From positions 62,001-126,000 of the forward strand of contig NZ_CAMYLS010000009.1 in NCBI RefSeq assembly GCF_947259345.1: a stretch of 64,000 nucleotides of DNA. The letters run 5' to 3'. The stretch comes from an uncultured Maricaulis sp. (lineage in GTDB: Bacteria > Pseudomonadota > Alphaproteobacteria > Caulobacterales > Maricaulaceae). A program made the translations under genes and the position numbers. A model generated the notes under the pieces. That model was not told the DNA's origin. It made no database searches and was given only the letters and a program-made list of their open reading frames with translations. Of this stretch, positions 50,494 to 60,150 are shown piece by piece (positions within the stretch are counted from its first letter, which is position 1; every line of letters starts with the position of its first letter).

Positions 50494-52188
50494 ATGCAGG
50501 AACCCCTTGCCTTGCAGGTCAGGCAGCGCTTGCGCCCGTACATTACGGCGCTGGCCGGATTTTCGCTTGCCTCGAACATCCTGCTCCTGGTTTCGCCGCT
50601 CTATATGCTCCAGGTCTATGATCGCGTGCTCTCCTCGGGCTCGATCGATACATTGATCTGGCTGTCAGTGTTGGCCGTCTTTCTGCTCGGAATCTACGGC
50701 GCAGCAGAAGCCGGGCGGCGGCGCGTGAGTGCGCTTGCCGGGCAGGAGCTGGACTCCTTGCTGATTCCGCTCGCCTTCTCGCGGTTTGAGTCGGATTCGG
50801 GGCAGCCAAATCTTGCGCGAGACCTCGGGTCTGTGCAGCGCATACAGACCGCCCTTCAGTCCGGTAGTCTTATGCCGTTCGCGGATCTCCCATTCGCGCC
50901 GCTTTTCCTGGTCGTGCTCTTCTTGATCCATCCGGTTCTCGGCGCCATCGGCCTCGTCGGCGCTATCGTCGTGTTTGCCGTGGCGGTCACGGCCGAGCTC
51001 ACCACGCGCCAGGCCGGGCAGTTCTCCCAGGGCGCCTTGCGAAATGCTGGCGATTTCGCCACCGGCCTTGAGCGTCAGCGCTCGGCTATGGCGGCGATGG
51101 GCCTTGTGCCGGCCGCCTATCGACGCTGGCGCGCAACCCAGGAGGCCGGTCAGGGTTTCTCGCTGGATGCCGCCAAGCAAGACGGCAAGTTTTCTGCAAT
51201 CTCTCGATCAACCCGACAGGTTTTGCAGATTGGTGTTTTGGGCGGCGGGGCCGCGTTGGCCTTGAGCCAGCAAATCTCACCCGGCGCCATTGTGGCCTCC
51301 TCAATCATTCTGGCCCGGACATTGGGGCCGATCGACCAAATCGTGGGCGGCTGGCGCAACACCATTCAGACCTGGTCAGCGTGGAAAGGGCTGATGGAGC
51401 GACTGGATGGCGCTGAAGCGGAGCCACAATATACCCCGCTTCCGCGCCCGGAACCGGACCTCAAGCTGGACCGCCTTTCGGTCACAGTTCCCGGTGCCGA
51501 AGGCCCACAAATCCGGCCTTTCAGCTGGAGCGCCAGCGGCGGGCAATTGATTGCCGTGACCGGTGGGAACGGGGCGGGCAAAACGACCCTGCTTCAGACC
51601 CTGGCCGGAGCCTGGCAGCCCGGCTCTGGGACCATTAGCCTGGGCGGGCGAAATCTTCACGACTGGCCCGGCCCCGATCGCGGCCGGCATGTCGGTTATG
51701 TCCCTCAGGATGTTGAACTCCTGCCAGCGACGGTCGGTGACAATATCGCGCGCCTCGGCGAAGCGGATACCGACGCCATTATTGCCGCGGCGCGCGCTGC
51801 AGGTGCCCATGAGACAATCCTTGCCCTGCCGGAGGGCTATGACACGCGTGTCGGACCGGGCGGTACCCACTTGTCCGCCGGACAACGCCAGGTGATTGGT
51901 CTGGCGCGGGCGCTGTATGGCGATCCGGTCTTGCTCCTGCTCGATGAGCCGACGGCCAATCTTGATGCCGCAGCCGCGCCGGGCCTGATCAATGCCCTGC
52001 GTCAGACCGCCGACCGCGGTGCCATCATTCTTGCGGCGACCCACGATCGGCGCGTCATTGAACGCGCCAAAACGGTACTTCTCGTCCGTAACGGCGATGT
52101 CATGGCGGCGCCGGCGGCGCAATTCCTGAAGCTGGCAACCGGGCCCGGCGCGGGTGGGCAGGCAGCCGGTCGCGGAGGGGCCGCCTGA
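50494..52188 (+). CDS. Type I secretion ABC transporter ATPase/permease (PrtD type)
   Basis: A 564-residue inner-membrane exporter. Residues 1-310 form the six-helix membrane domain beginning LRPYITALAGFSLASNILLLVSPLYMLQVYDRVL; there is no C39 peptidase. The ATPase part has Walker A GGNGAGKTT near residue 355, signature LSAGQRQ, Walker B LLLLDEPTANLD and switch His in AATHDRR. The pattern is the PrtD/RsaD type that exports RTX proteases and S-layer proteins. GGGAG precedes the ATG at 50494. The stop overlaps the adaptor's start (TGATG). Confidence 0.93.
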   Translation: MQEPLALQVRQRLRPYITALAGFSLASNILLLVSPLYMLQVYDRVLSSGSIDTLIWLSVLAVFLLGIYGAAEAGRRRVSALAGQELDSLLIPLAFSRFESDSGQPNLARDLGSVQRIQTALQSGSLMPFADLPFAPLFLVVLFLIHPVLGAIGLVGAIVVFAVAVTAELTTRQAGQFSQGALRNAGDFATGLERQRSAMAAMGLVPAAYRRWRATQEAGQGFSLDAAKQDGKFSAISRSTRQVLQIGVLGGGAALALSQQISPGAIVASSIILARTLGPIDQIVGGWRNTIQTWSAWKGLMERLDGAEAEPQYTPLPRPEPDLKLDRLSVTVPGAEGPQIRPFSWSASGGQLIAVTGGNGAGKTTLLQTLAGAWQPGSGTISLGGRNLHDWPGPDRGRHVGYVPQDVELLPATVGDNIARLGEADTDAIIAAARAAGAHETILALPEGYDTRVGPGGTHLSAGQRQVIGLARALYGDPVLLLLDEPTANLDAAAAPGLINALRQTADRGAIILAATHDRRVIERAKTVLLVRNGDVMAAPAAQFLKLATGPGAGGQAAGRGGAA

Positions 52189-53498
52189 TGGCAGACCGGA
52201 ACCAAGGGGCGGGCGTGATGGGCGATCGCTTTGTGCGCCGTTCAGCGTTGGTCTGTCTTGTTGGGCTTGGCGGTTTCCTCGCCTGGGCCGGCTTCGCGCC
52301 GCTGGCCGAAGGCGTGCCGGCGGCCGGACAGATCGTGGTCGAGAATGACCGCCAGGTTGTGCAGCACCTTGAGGGCGGAATTATCCAGGAATTGCTGGTG
52401 CGTGACGGTGACAGGGTAGAAGCGGGCGAGCCCTTGCTGACCTTGCAGGAGACGGCGTCTGAGGCGGTCCGCGATGAATTGCTTCAGGAGATCGCCACCC
52501 TGACCGGCTCCCAACAGCGCCTTGCCGCATTGCGCGACGGGCGCAACGAGCCGGACTTTTCGCCCCTCGATGCGCTCGAACTGACTGCGGCTCAGCGCGA
52601 AGCGGTCGTGACGCGCCAGAGTGATCTATTCCGCCAGCAAACCCAATCCTTCCGGGCCGATCTCACAGTTCTGACCGCTCGCCGAGACGGAGCCCAAGCC
52701 TCGCGGCAGCTACACGCCCAGCAAATAAATGTCACCCGGCGCGTGCTCTCGGCTGCCGAAGATCAGCTCTCCCTGATGCGCGAGCGCTATGAGCGTCAGA
52801 TGGCGCGGCTCGATGAATTGCGCGGGATGGAACGCGATGTCGCCACGCTGGAGGCGGATATCTCCCGATTGCGGACGGAAGCACAGCAGGCGGCGACACT
52901 CGAGGAGGATCTGACCGGGCAGATCGCACAGACTGAAGCGGCATTCCTGCGCCAGGTGTCCGCGGATCAGCTCGAGGTTCGCAGCCAGCTCGAGCAGGCG
53001 ACCGAGCGCCTGTCCGCCGCTCAGGATGTACTCAACCGGTCTGTCGTTCTGGCGCCGCAGGGCGGCGAAGTCCTCAATCTGCGCTTTGCGACGCGTGGGG
53101 GCGTTGTTCGCCCGGGCGAAGCCATTCTCGAGATCGTGCCTGCATCCGGCGAAATGACGGCTTCGGTGCGTATTCAGCCAGCGGATCGCGCTGCCGTCTA
53201 TGAAGGCCAGGCCGTCCGTACACGCGTCACGGCTTACAAGAGCTGGATGACGCCGCGCCTTGACGGCGAGGTGATCAGCGTGAGCGCGGACCTGAAGACA
53301 GATCAGAATACTGGCGCTTCCTATTACGAGGTCCGAATCCGCATTCCGGCCGATCAGGCGGCACGGCTCGGTGAGCTGGACGTGATCCCCGGCATGCCGG
53401 TTGAAGTCTTTATCTTCTCTGGTTCGAGCCGGACCACGCTGGACTATCTCCTCGAACCGATCAGCGAGTCGCTCTTCCGCGGCGCGCGGACCGGGTGA
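52188..53498 (+). CDS. Type I secretion periplasmic adaptor (HlyD/PrtE family)
   Basis: A 436-residue membrane-fusion protein. One N-terminal helix (RRSALVCLVGLGGFLAWAGFAP) is followed by the lipoyl half-motif with VVENDRQVVQHLEGGIIQELLVRDGDRV, a coiled-coil hairpin (about 105-290) and a beta-barrel part with VLAPQGGEVLNLRF and TRVTAYKSWMTPRLDGEVISVSAD. It links the ATPase and the TolC channel. Translationally coupled to the ATPase. Confidence 0.93.
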   Translation: MADRNQGAGVMGDRFVRRSALVCLVGLGGFLAWAGFAPLAEGVPAAGQIVVENDRQVVQHLEGGIIQELLVRDGDRVEAGEPLLTLQETASEAVRDELLQEIATLTGSQQRLAALRDGRNEPDFSPLDALELTAAQREAVVTRQSDLFRQQTQSFRADLTVLTARRDGAQASRQLHAQQINVTRRVLSAAEDQLSLMRERYERQMARLDELRGMERDVATLEADISRLRTEAQQAATLEEDLTGQIAQTEAAFLRQVSADQLEVRSQLEQATERLSAAQDVLNRSVVLAPQGGEVLNLRFATRGGVVRPGEAILEIVPASGEMTASVRIQPADRAAVYEGQAVRTRVTAYKSWMTPRLDGEVISVSADLKTDQNTGASYYEVRIRIPADQAARLGELDVIPGMPVEVFIFSGSSRTTLDYLLEPISESLFRGARTG

Positions 53499-53502
53499 CT
53501 CC

Positions 53503-54840
53503 ATGACGATGAGCCGCGTCTTCCCCACTCTGCATAATGCAGCCCTTTCGGCCGGGGTCGGGCTGGCAATCATGTCATCGCCGCTACAGGCGCAGTCTCC
53601 GTCAGCCGAATGTCTTTCCTTTGTTCACGCCCTGCAAATTGCCGCCGAGCGCGCACCGGAAATCGACGGTGCCCTGGCCCGCCAGGATGAAGCTGCCGCG
53701 GATTACCGCGAAGCCGAATCCTTGCGTTTGCCTCAGGTTTCTACCTTTGGCCGTAGTGCGTCCGGGGATAGCGGGCTGACCGGTAGCCAGATCGAGAACC
53801 AGGTCGGCTTGCGCATATCCCAGCGTTTATGGGATTTCGGCGATTCCCGCTACGCGATGGAGGCGGCGAACAGCACGATCGAGCAGCGGACGTTTGAGCT
53901 GCGGGCCCAGGAGAGTGCTGCATCTGGACGGTTGGCAGACGCGTATCTTACGCATCTGGAAGCCGAGGCCATGATGGATGTGATCGTCGATCGACGGGCG
54001 TATTTTGAACGCCAGCGCGCGTCAGTCGAAGCCCTGTTGTCGACCGGCGGTGCCACGCGAGCGGACAATGCCCAGATTGCCGCCCAGGTGGCGCAGGCCG
54101 AGGCCGATGTGCTGGAGCTTCGTTTCATGCGCGATCGCGCTGCGACGCGAATTCGCGAGTATACCGGCTATGCCCCGGACGCGTTTTGTGATGCCGAGGC
54201 CGCCGGCGAAGACCTTGAGCGGGCGCTTCGGGGCATTGCGAGCATCAATGATGCCGTGGATATGACCTTGTCCCAAAATCCCGGACTCGCGGCTCAAGCG
54301 GAAGCCGTGCGTGTTCTGGATGCCCAGCGTGAGAGAGCCCGCCGCGGCCGCCTTCCGGTCGTCGAGGCGGTCGGTATTGCCTCCTATGTCTATGACGACT
54401 TTAGCGAAACATGGGATGCACGGGACCGGATCGGCGTGGACCTCTCGATGCCGCTCTATACCGGTGAGGCGCTGCAAGCGCGGAACGAGCGCGCGATAGC
54501 GCGGATGGAGCAGGAAGAAAGCGGCCTTCGCAGCCTGCAGCGCGAACTGCGCGAGCAGGCAGAGATCGCGTTTCGTCGGACGATATCGTTGCAAGCCCAG
54601 CTCATTCGCCGAGAAGCCGTTGCGCGGTCACAGTTTGAGTATTTTGACGCCATTTCGGGCGAATTCGAGTTCGGCCTCGGGACGTTACCCGACCTGATTG
54701 ATGCGCGCCTGGGATATGAGCGCGCGGAACTGGATGTGATCAGTGCCCGCTTTTCGCTGCTGCGCCAGCGTCTGGAGCTGATGAGTCTAACCGATCGGAT
54801 GCCGCGACCGCGTGATCGTGGCGTCCGCGAGACGCCTTGA
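53503..54840 (+). CDS. TolC-family outer-membrane channel
   Basis: A 445-residue outer-membrane efflux protein. Signal peptide ends near PLQAQS; the two TolC-type helical repeats are seen (ALQIAAERAPEIDGALARQDEAAADYREAESLRLPQ block and the second near residue 255). Motifs include VGLRISQRLWDFGDSRYAMEAANS and VGVDLSMPLYTGEALQARN-type LSMPLYTGEALQARNERA. The ATG at 53503 lies five bases after the adaptor stop. It completes the exporter whose substrate is most likely the next gene. Confidence 0.92.
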   Translation: MTMSRVFPTLHNAALSAGVGLAIMSSPLQAQSPSAECLSFVHALQIAAERAPEIDGALARQDEAAADYREAESLRLPQVSTFGRSASGDSGLTGSQIENQVGLRISQRLWDFGDSRYAMEAANSTIEQRTFELRAQESAASGRLADAYLTHLEAEAMMDVIVDRRAYFERQRASVEALLSTGGATRADNAQIAAQVAQAEADVLELRFMRDRAATRIREYTGYAPDAFCDAEAAGEDLERALRGIASINDAVDMTLSQNPGLAAQAEAVRVLDAQRERARRGRLPVVEAVGIASYVYDDFSETWDARDRIGVDLSMPLYTGEALQARNERAIARMEQEESGLRSLQRELREQAEIAFRRTISLQAQLIRREAVARSQFEYFDAISGEFEFGLGTLPDLIDARLGYERAELDVISARFSLLRQRLELMSLTDRMPRPRDRGVRETP

Positions 54841-55070
54841 CCGCATCCGGGCGGCGGTCAACTTTAGTGTATCGCCACTCTGTGGTGATCGGGAAATTCT
54901 GTGATGCTTCGCCGGTACGCCGGGCACAATCCGACACTGTCGGGACGGAAGCTGGGGTGCCGGGCCGTAATTGGTCTTGGTGAATGACCATTGTGGACGA
55001 ACCAGGCGCAGCACCGTTGCTGTCTCGCGGGTTCGAGCTGCGAAACACTAGATCGTCGGGAGAGATCACT

Positions 55071-58000
55071 ATGCCTGCCATGAAAAAGACAAGCCGGGGC
55101 AATCTTGCCCGAAATGCATTGCTGACGACGGCGATGGCCACCAGCGGAGCGGTACTCTTGGCGGGTGGGGCTCAGGCGCAGGACAATGCGACAGGAGCCC
55201 CGGACGGATATTCGCCGATTTCTGAGGTTGATGGTGTTTCGCGTGTTGCGATGGGGGCTGACGGTTCCGTCGAGCTCGTGATGACCGATGGCCGAACCGT
55301 CCTGATCGCGGCGGAAAATGTCAGTGTCGTGGATGGTGTGGTTTACCTCGCCGACGCTGCGCTTGAGGCCAATGCGCTGATGGGCGCCAGCGCTACAGCG
55401 GCAGCGGGCGGTGGCGGCGGTGCCATCCTGGGCGTCCTTGGCGGTGCCGGGTTGCTGGGAGCTGCGGCGGGCGGCGGCGGTGGCGGCGGTGGTGGCACAA
55501 CGACGCCTCCACCTCCGACGAACACTAACCCGCCTGTTTTCAGCTCCGCGACGACCGCGGATGTCGATGAAAACACAACGGGCACTGTCTATACGGCAAC
55601 CGCGACAGACGCGGATGGCAATACGGTCACCTTCTCGATTGCGGGCGGTGCCGATGCGGGCCTGTTCTCCATCAATGGCACGACCGGTGCCGTCACCTTC
55701 AATGCGCCACCGGATTTCGAGAATCCGGGCGATTCCGGTTCCGACAATGATTATGAAATCACGATCCGTGCCTCGGATGGGGTCAATACAACCGATCAAA
55801 CCGTGACCATCAGCGTCGGGGATGTGGACGAGAGCCCGACGATCACCTCGTCGGCGAGTGCGGCAGTTGATGAAAACAGCTCCGGCACAGTTTACACAGC
55901 AACGGCGACGGATCCCGAGGGCGCGTCCCTCACCTACAGCCTGAGTGGCACCGATGCGGCCCTGTTCGCGATTGATGCCAGCACCGGTGCCGTCACCTTC
56001 CTTGCCGCGCCCGACCATGAAAACCCGGCGGATGCCGATGGCGACAATGTCTATGACATCACCATCACCGCTTCGGATGGCACCAATGACGTCACGCAGG
56101 ATGTCGCGATTACGGTCAATCCGGTTGAAGAGGGGCCGGCGTCCTTCACTTCCGCTACCACCGCGAGTTACGACGAAAATGGCACTGACGTGGTCTATAC
56201 GGCGACGGCAACAGATCCGGACAATGATACGATTACCTATTCGCTCGGTACGGGGGGCGATAGCGCATTGTTCTCGATCGATTCCGGTACGGGCGAGCTG
56301 AGCTTCATCGCCGCGCCGGATTTCGAGGCACCGGCAGATGGCAATGGCGATAACGTCTACGAAGTTGATATCCGGGCCAATGATGGCACGGCATCCACAA
56401 CGCAGACGGTCTCGGTAACCGTCAATGATGTCAATGAAGCACCTTCGATTTCGTCTGGCGCCTCCGCTTCGGTCGCCGAGAACTCTTCCGGAACAGTGTA
56501 CACGGCGACAGCGTCCGACCCGGAGGGCGCGGCCCTTTCCTATTCTTTGACAGGAGCCGATGCGGCCCTGTTCACGATTGATGCCGGTACGGGCGCGGTG
56601 AGTTTCATCGCCCCGCCTGACTATGAGGCGCCTCTCGATAGCGATGGCGACAATGTATACGAGATCACGGTGCGAGCCTCGGACGGAACGAACACAGCGA
56701 CCCAGGGCGTCTCCGTTACAGTGACCAATCTCAATGAATTCGCTCCGGTTTTCACGTCAGCCGCGACCGATTCTGTGGCGGAGGATACAGCGGGCAGTTT
56801 TTACACGGCGGCCGCCACAGATGGGGATGGCGACACCCTGACCTATTCCATTGCCAGTGGCGGTGACGGGGCCTTGTTCCAGATTGATGCCGCAACTGGC
56901 GAGCTTCGCTTTGTTGCAGCGCCCGATTTCGAAAATCCCGGCGATGGCAATGGCGATAATGTGTACGAGCTGACGATCCAGGCATCGGATGGATCGAGCA
57001 CGACGAGTCAGAGCTTGACCGTGAGCGTCACCAATGTGAACGCGGCACCGGTGATCACCTCTGCCTCGGCAACCAATTTTGCGGAAAATGGCGCGGGTGT
57101 TGCCTATACAATTATCGCGACGGACGGTGATGGCGACGGCATCACCTATTCGATCGGTGGCGCTGATGCGGCGCTGTTCACGGTCGACGCCGGCACCGGC
57201 GCTGTCAGTTTCGTCGCACCGCCCGATTATGAAGCGCCGACCGACAATGGTGGCGACAATATCTATGACATTACCGTAACCGCATCTGACGGCGTCCTGT
57301 CCGATACGGAAAGCGTCGCCATAACCGTGACCAATGTGAACGATGTCGCGCCTGTGATTACATCGGCGGCGAGCGCCTCCACCGCGGAAAATAACGCCGG
57401 CACAGTATACACGGCAGCTGCAACCGACGCGGAAGGTGACGCCATCACCTACACGATCACCGGGACTGATGCCGCCCTGTTCCAGATCAATGCGACGACA
57501 GGTGCTGTCAGGTTCCTCTCGCCGCCGGACTTCGAGAGCCCGGCGGACAATGGCGCAGACAATGTCTATGATTTCACGGTCATCGCGTCTGATGGCTCAC
57601 TCACCGACACGCAGGCGGTTGCTATCACCGTCACCAATGTCGACGAGTCAAACGCACCGGTCTTCTCGTCCGCCGCAAGTCAGTCAGTGTCTGAAAACCA
57701 GACCTCTGCCTATGTTGCGGTGGCGTCCGATCCGCAAGGCGACAGTGTTTCCTACTCGATCTCCGGAACCGATGCGGGCCTGTTCTCGATTGACACCTCC
57801 ACCGGTGAAGTGACGTTCAATACGGCCCCGGACGCGGAAGCGCCAGGCGATAGCAATGGTGACGGAAACTACGAGTTCGTCGTCACCGCCAGCGACGGCT
57901 CGGCGACCAATGATCTGTCGGTCACGGTCAGTGTCGATGACATTACGGATGCGGCCGAGGTCCCGGACAACGACACGACTGAAATCAGCATGGTTTCGGG

Positions 58001-59945
58001 TGGCTCCTATGTCGGCAATCTGGAGACCGCCGGCGATGAAGACTGGATCCGGGTCGAACTGGTGGCCGGTCAACGCTATGAGTTCAACCTGACAGGCACC
58101 GGCGCCGAGGAAGTCGAGGATCCCTATATCCGCCTCTTCGACGCGTCCGGGAACTTGATCGCCGAGAATGATGACATCTCGCTCGGTTCGATCCGCGACA
58201 GCCGTTTGGCCTTCACCGCGGAAACCTCGGGAACCTATTATATCGAGGTCGATTCCTGGGATGGCGGGTCCGACGATGAGCGAACCGGGGAATACACGTT
58301 TGAATTCCACCATGTGGACCCGCTGAGCGCGTGGAACTACCAGGAAATTGGTGACTATCTGAATGCCAATGGCTTCGGGGGGCTTCAATGGGACCGGTCG
58401 ACCGGAGATTCGATCTCGGTCAACATCACCGGGCTCACCTTGGCAGGCCAAACCCTCGCGCGGGCAGCGCTGCAGTTATGGACCGATGTGACCGGCATCA
58501 CCTTCAATGAAGTTTCGGTCGGTGGCGAAATCACTTTTGATGATGAGGAGGAGGGTGCTTTTGCGGGGCCGGATTCGACCTCAGGCGGCTTTATCACTGC
58601 GGCAAGCGTCAATGTCGGGACGGATTGGCTTGATACTTACGGCAGTAACCTCGATGGCTACTCCTTCCAGACCTACATCCACGAAATTGGCCACGCACTC
58701 GGTCTGGGCCATGGCGGGCCGTATGATGGCTCCGCCGATTATGCGGTAGACGCGATCTATCTCAATGACTCCTGGCAAGGCTCGGTGATGTCGTATTTCT
58801 CACAGAATGAGAATACCTATGTGAATGCGTCATTCGGCTATGTGATCGGGCCGCAAGTCGCTGACATCATTGCTGTTCACGATATGTATGGAGCCTCTAC
58901 CACAACGCGGACGGGCGATACGGTCTATGGCTATAACTCAACGGCCGGGAACACGATTTTCGACGCGACTGCGTTCTCCAACCCAGTCAGCTTCACCATT
59001 TTCGATTCCGGGGGTGAAGACACGATGGACTATTCCGGGTCAGGCGCAGACCAGATCCTTGATCTCCGCGAGCAGGCCTATTCCAGCGTTCAGGGCCGGA
59101 CCGGCAATGTGGGCATCGCCAAGGGCACGGTGATCGAGAATGCGATCGGCGGCGGCGGTGATGACGTGTTCATCGGCAATGATGCCGACAACACGCTGAC
59201 CGGCAATGGCGGATCCGATACGTTCTACGCCTCCGGTGGAACCGATGTTTTCGATGGCGGCAGCGGTAATGATACCGCGGTCTTCTCGGGTGCGGCGGGC
59301 GATTACTCGGTCACGACCAACGGTTCCGGCAATACGGTTGTGACCGACAATCGTGCGGGCTCGCCGGACGGTGTGGTCGAGCTGATCAGTGTCGAGACAA
59401 TCACCTATGATGGCTCGTCCAGTCATCCGGAGTATTTCGGTGATCCGGACAATGCGGGACAGGAAGGTCTCGATACGGACAAGATGCCGGAACTGGCGCC
59501 GATCGATCCGCGCTTCGTCTGGAGCGAGGAGGGAGGACGCCCGGAGATGGTCTCGCTCAGCGACGTGAAGGAGGGCGATCATGGCCCTCATATCTACCCG
59601 CATCTGAGTGATGGCGACCTCGCATATCTGGAGTCACTGAGCGGAGATGAGGCCAATACCCGGCTTGCCTTTGACAAGAATGCCGAGACTGTCCAGGTCA
59701 TGCGGGAGCTGGTCTTCGACAAGGCCAATGATGTCGACATCACGGAGTCTTGGGAAAAGTCGGGCCCGGTCATGGAGCCTCTGACTCTGCCGGAAGCAGC
59801 TGACTTGGCACTGGCCGCGAGCCTCAACGCGCACGTAGCCGGTTTCGAGTCAGACGGGCCAAGCGACGACTTCCTGGATGTGTTCGACGCCCGCGATGCT
59901 CAAATGCTGGTTCTGTCCGACGAGGCCGCGGACGGCTGGGCTTAG
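55071..59945 (+). CDS. Giant secreted protein: cadherin-like repeats, PPC domain, serralysin-type metalloprotease and RTX
   Basis: A 1624-residue protein, probable substrate of the adjacent type I transporter. Order: signal-like N-terminus (residues 1-36), a small beta-rich region, a Gly-rich hydrophobic stretch (about 105-145), eight cadherin-like repeats of about 100 residues (about 153-963; each with DENxxGTVYTATATD and NVYDITVxASDG patterns), a PPC-type domain (about 965-1085), a peptidase domain with zinc motif HEIGHALGLGHGG (His1204, Glu1205, His1208, His1214) and Met-turn Met1240 in SVMSYF, an RTX block GGGGDDVFIGNDADNTLTG (about 1358-1404), and an acidic tail of about 200 residues. 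Start at 55071 has GGGAG upstream. Confidence 0.9.
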   Translation: MPAMKKTSRGNLARNALLTTAMATSGAVLLAGGAQAQDNATGAPDGYSPISEVDGVSRVAMGADGSVELVMTDGRTVLIAAENVSVVDGVVYLADAALEANALMGASATAAAGGGGGAILGVLGGAGLLGAAAGGGGGGGGGTTTPPPPTNTNPPVFSSATTADVDENTTGTVYTATATDADGNTVTFSIAGGADAGLFSINGTTGAVTFNAPPDFENPGDSGSDNDYEITIRASDGVNTTDQTVTISVGDVDESPTITSSASAAVDENSSGTVYTATATDPEGASLTYSLSGTDAALFAIDASTGAVTFLAAPDHENPADADGDNVYDITITASDGTNDVTQDVAITVNPVEEGPASFTSATTASYDENGTDVVYTATATDPDNDTITYSLGTGGDSALFSIDSGTGELSFIAAPDFEAPADGNGDNVYEVDIRANDGTASTTQTVSVTVNDVNEAPSISSGASASVAENSSGTVYTATASDPEGAALSYSLTGADAALFTIDAGTGAVSFIAPPDYEAPLDSDGDNVYEITVRASDGTNTATQGVSVTVTNLNEFAPVFTSAATDSVAEDTAGSFYTAAATDGDGDTLTYSIASGGDGALFQIDAATGELRFVAAPDFENPGDGNGDNVYELTIQASDGSSTTSQSLTVSVTNVNAAPVITSASATNFAENGAGVAYTIIATDGDGDGITYSIGGADAALFTVDAGTGAVSFVAPPDYEAPTDNGGDNIYDITVTASDGVLSDTESVAITVTNVNDVAPVITSAASASTAENNAGTVYTAAATDAEGDAITYTITGTDAALFQINATTGAVRFLSPPDFESPADNGADNVYDFTVIASDGSLTDTQAVAITVTNVDESNAPVFSSAASQSVSENQTSAYVAVASDPQGDSVSYSISGTDAGLFSIDTSTGEVTFNTAPDAEAPGDSNGDGNYEFVVTASDGSATNDLSVTVSVDDITDAAEVPDNDTTEISMVSGGSYVGNLETAGDEDWIRVELVAGQRYEFNLTGTGAEEVEDPYIRLFDASGNLIAENDDISLGSIRDSRLAFTAETSGTYYIEVDSWDGGSDDERTGEYTFEFHHVDPLSAWNYQEIGDYLNANGFGGLQWDRSTGDSISVNITGLTLAGQTLARAALQLWTDVTGITFNEVSVGGEITFDDEEEGAFAGPDSTSGGFITAASVNVGTDWLDTYGSNLDGYSFQTYIHEIGHALGLGHGGPYDGSADYAVDAIYLNDSWQGSVMSYFSQNENTYVNASFGYVIGPQVADIIAVHDMYGASTTTRTGDTVYGYNSTAGNTIFDATAFSNPVSFTIFDSGGEDTMDYSGSGADQILDLREQAYSSVQGRTGNVGIAKGTVIENAIGGGGDDVFIGNDADNTLTGNGGSDTFYASGGTDVFDGGSGNDTAVFSGAAGDYSVTTNGSGNTVVTDNRAGSPDGVVELISVETITYDGSSSHPEYFGDPDNAGQEGLDTDKMPELAPIDPRFVWSEEGGRPEMVSLSDVKEGDHGPHIYPHLSDGDLAYLESLSGDEANTRLAFDKNAETVQVMRELVFDKANDVDITESWEKSGPVMEPLTLPEAADLALAASLNAHVAGFESDGPSDDFLDVFDARDAQMLVLSDEAADGWA
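55526..57960 (+). repeat. Eight tandem cadherin-like repeats (about 300 bases each)
   Basis: Repeats begin at Pro-Val/Ile-(F/I)-(T/S)-S and end in VTVTNVNE-like motifs. Each holds the calcium-binding pattern DENxxGT, a central TATDxDGDxxTYSI and a terminal NVYDITVTASDG. Order and length are constant, and residue identity between neighbours is high enough to see by eye. Such repeats are calcium-stabilised beta-sandwiches. Confidence 0.85.
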
Positions 59946-59952
59946 GTTGAAG

Positions 59953-60039
59953 GCGGGGAGGCGCACTGGGTCTCCCCGCTCGCCTGTCCTGCCAAGTTGT
60001 GGAGTTTTCAATGCTTATGGGGGCTGTTGCGCAGCCCCC
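59953..60039 (+). other. Two hairpins after the protease gene
   Basis: GCGGGGAG (59953-59960) pairs with CTCCCCGC (59972-59979), and GGGGGCTG (60019-60026) pairs with CAGCCCCC (60032-60039). Neither has a T-tract, so factor-independent termination is doubtful. They may stabilise or process the transcript's end. Confidence 0.45.
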
Positions 60040-60150
60040 CATTGGGGCAAAACACCTTCGTTCAAGAGCATGCTTGACTTGGCGTATCGGCAGGGTGCGG
60101 CCAGAATGAAATGAGCGGCGCTTTACGCGTCGACTTGGGGAGACTGGCGT

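Noticed and set aside
55430-55515. Simple-sequence GGC repeats as a phase-variable tract
   Set aside because: The run is a codon-level glycine stretch with mixed codons; changes in whole codons would not shift the frame.
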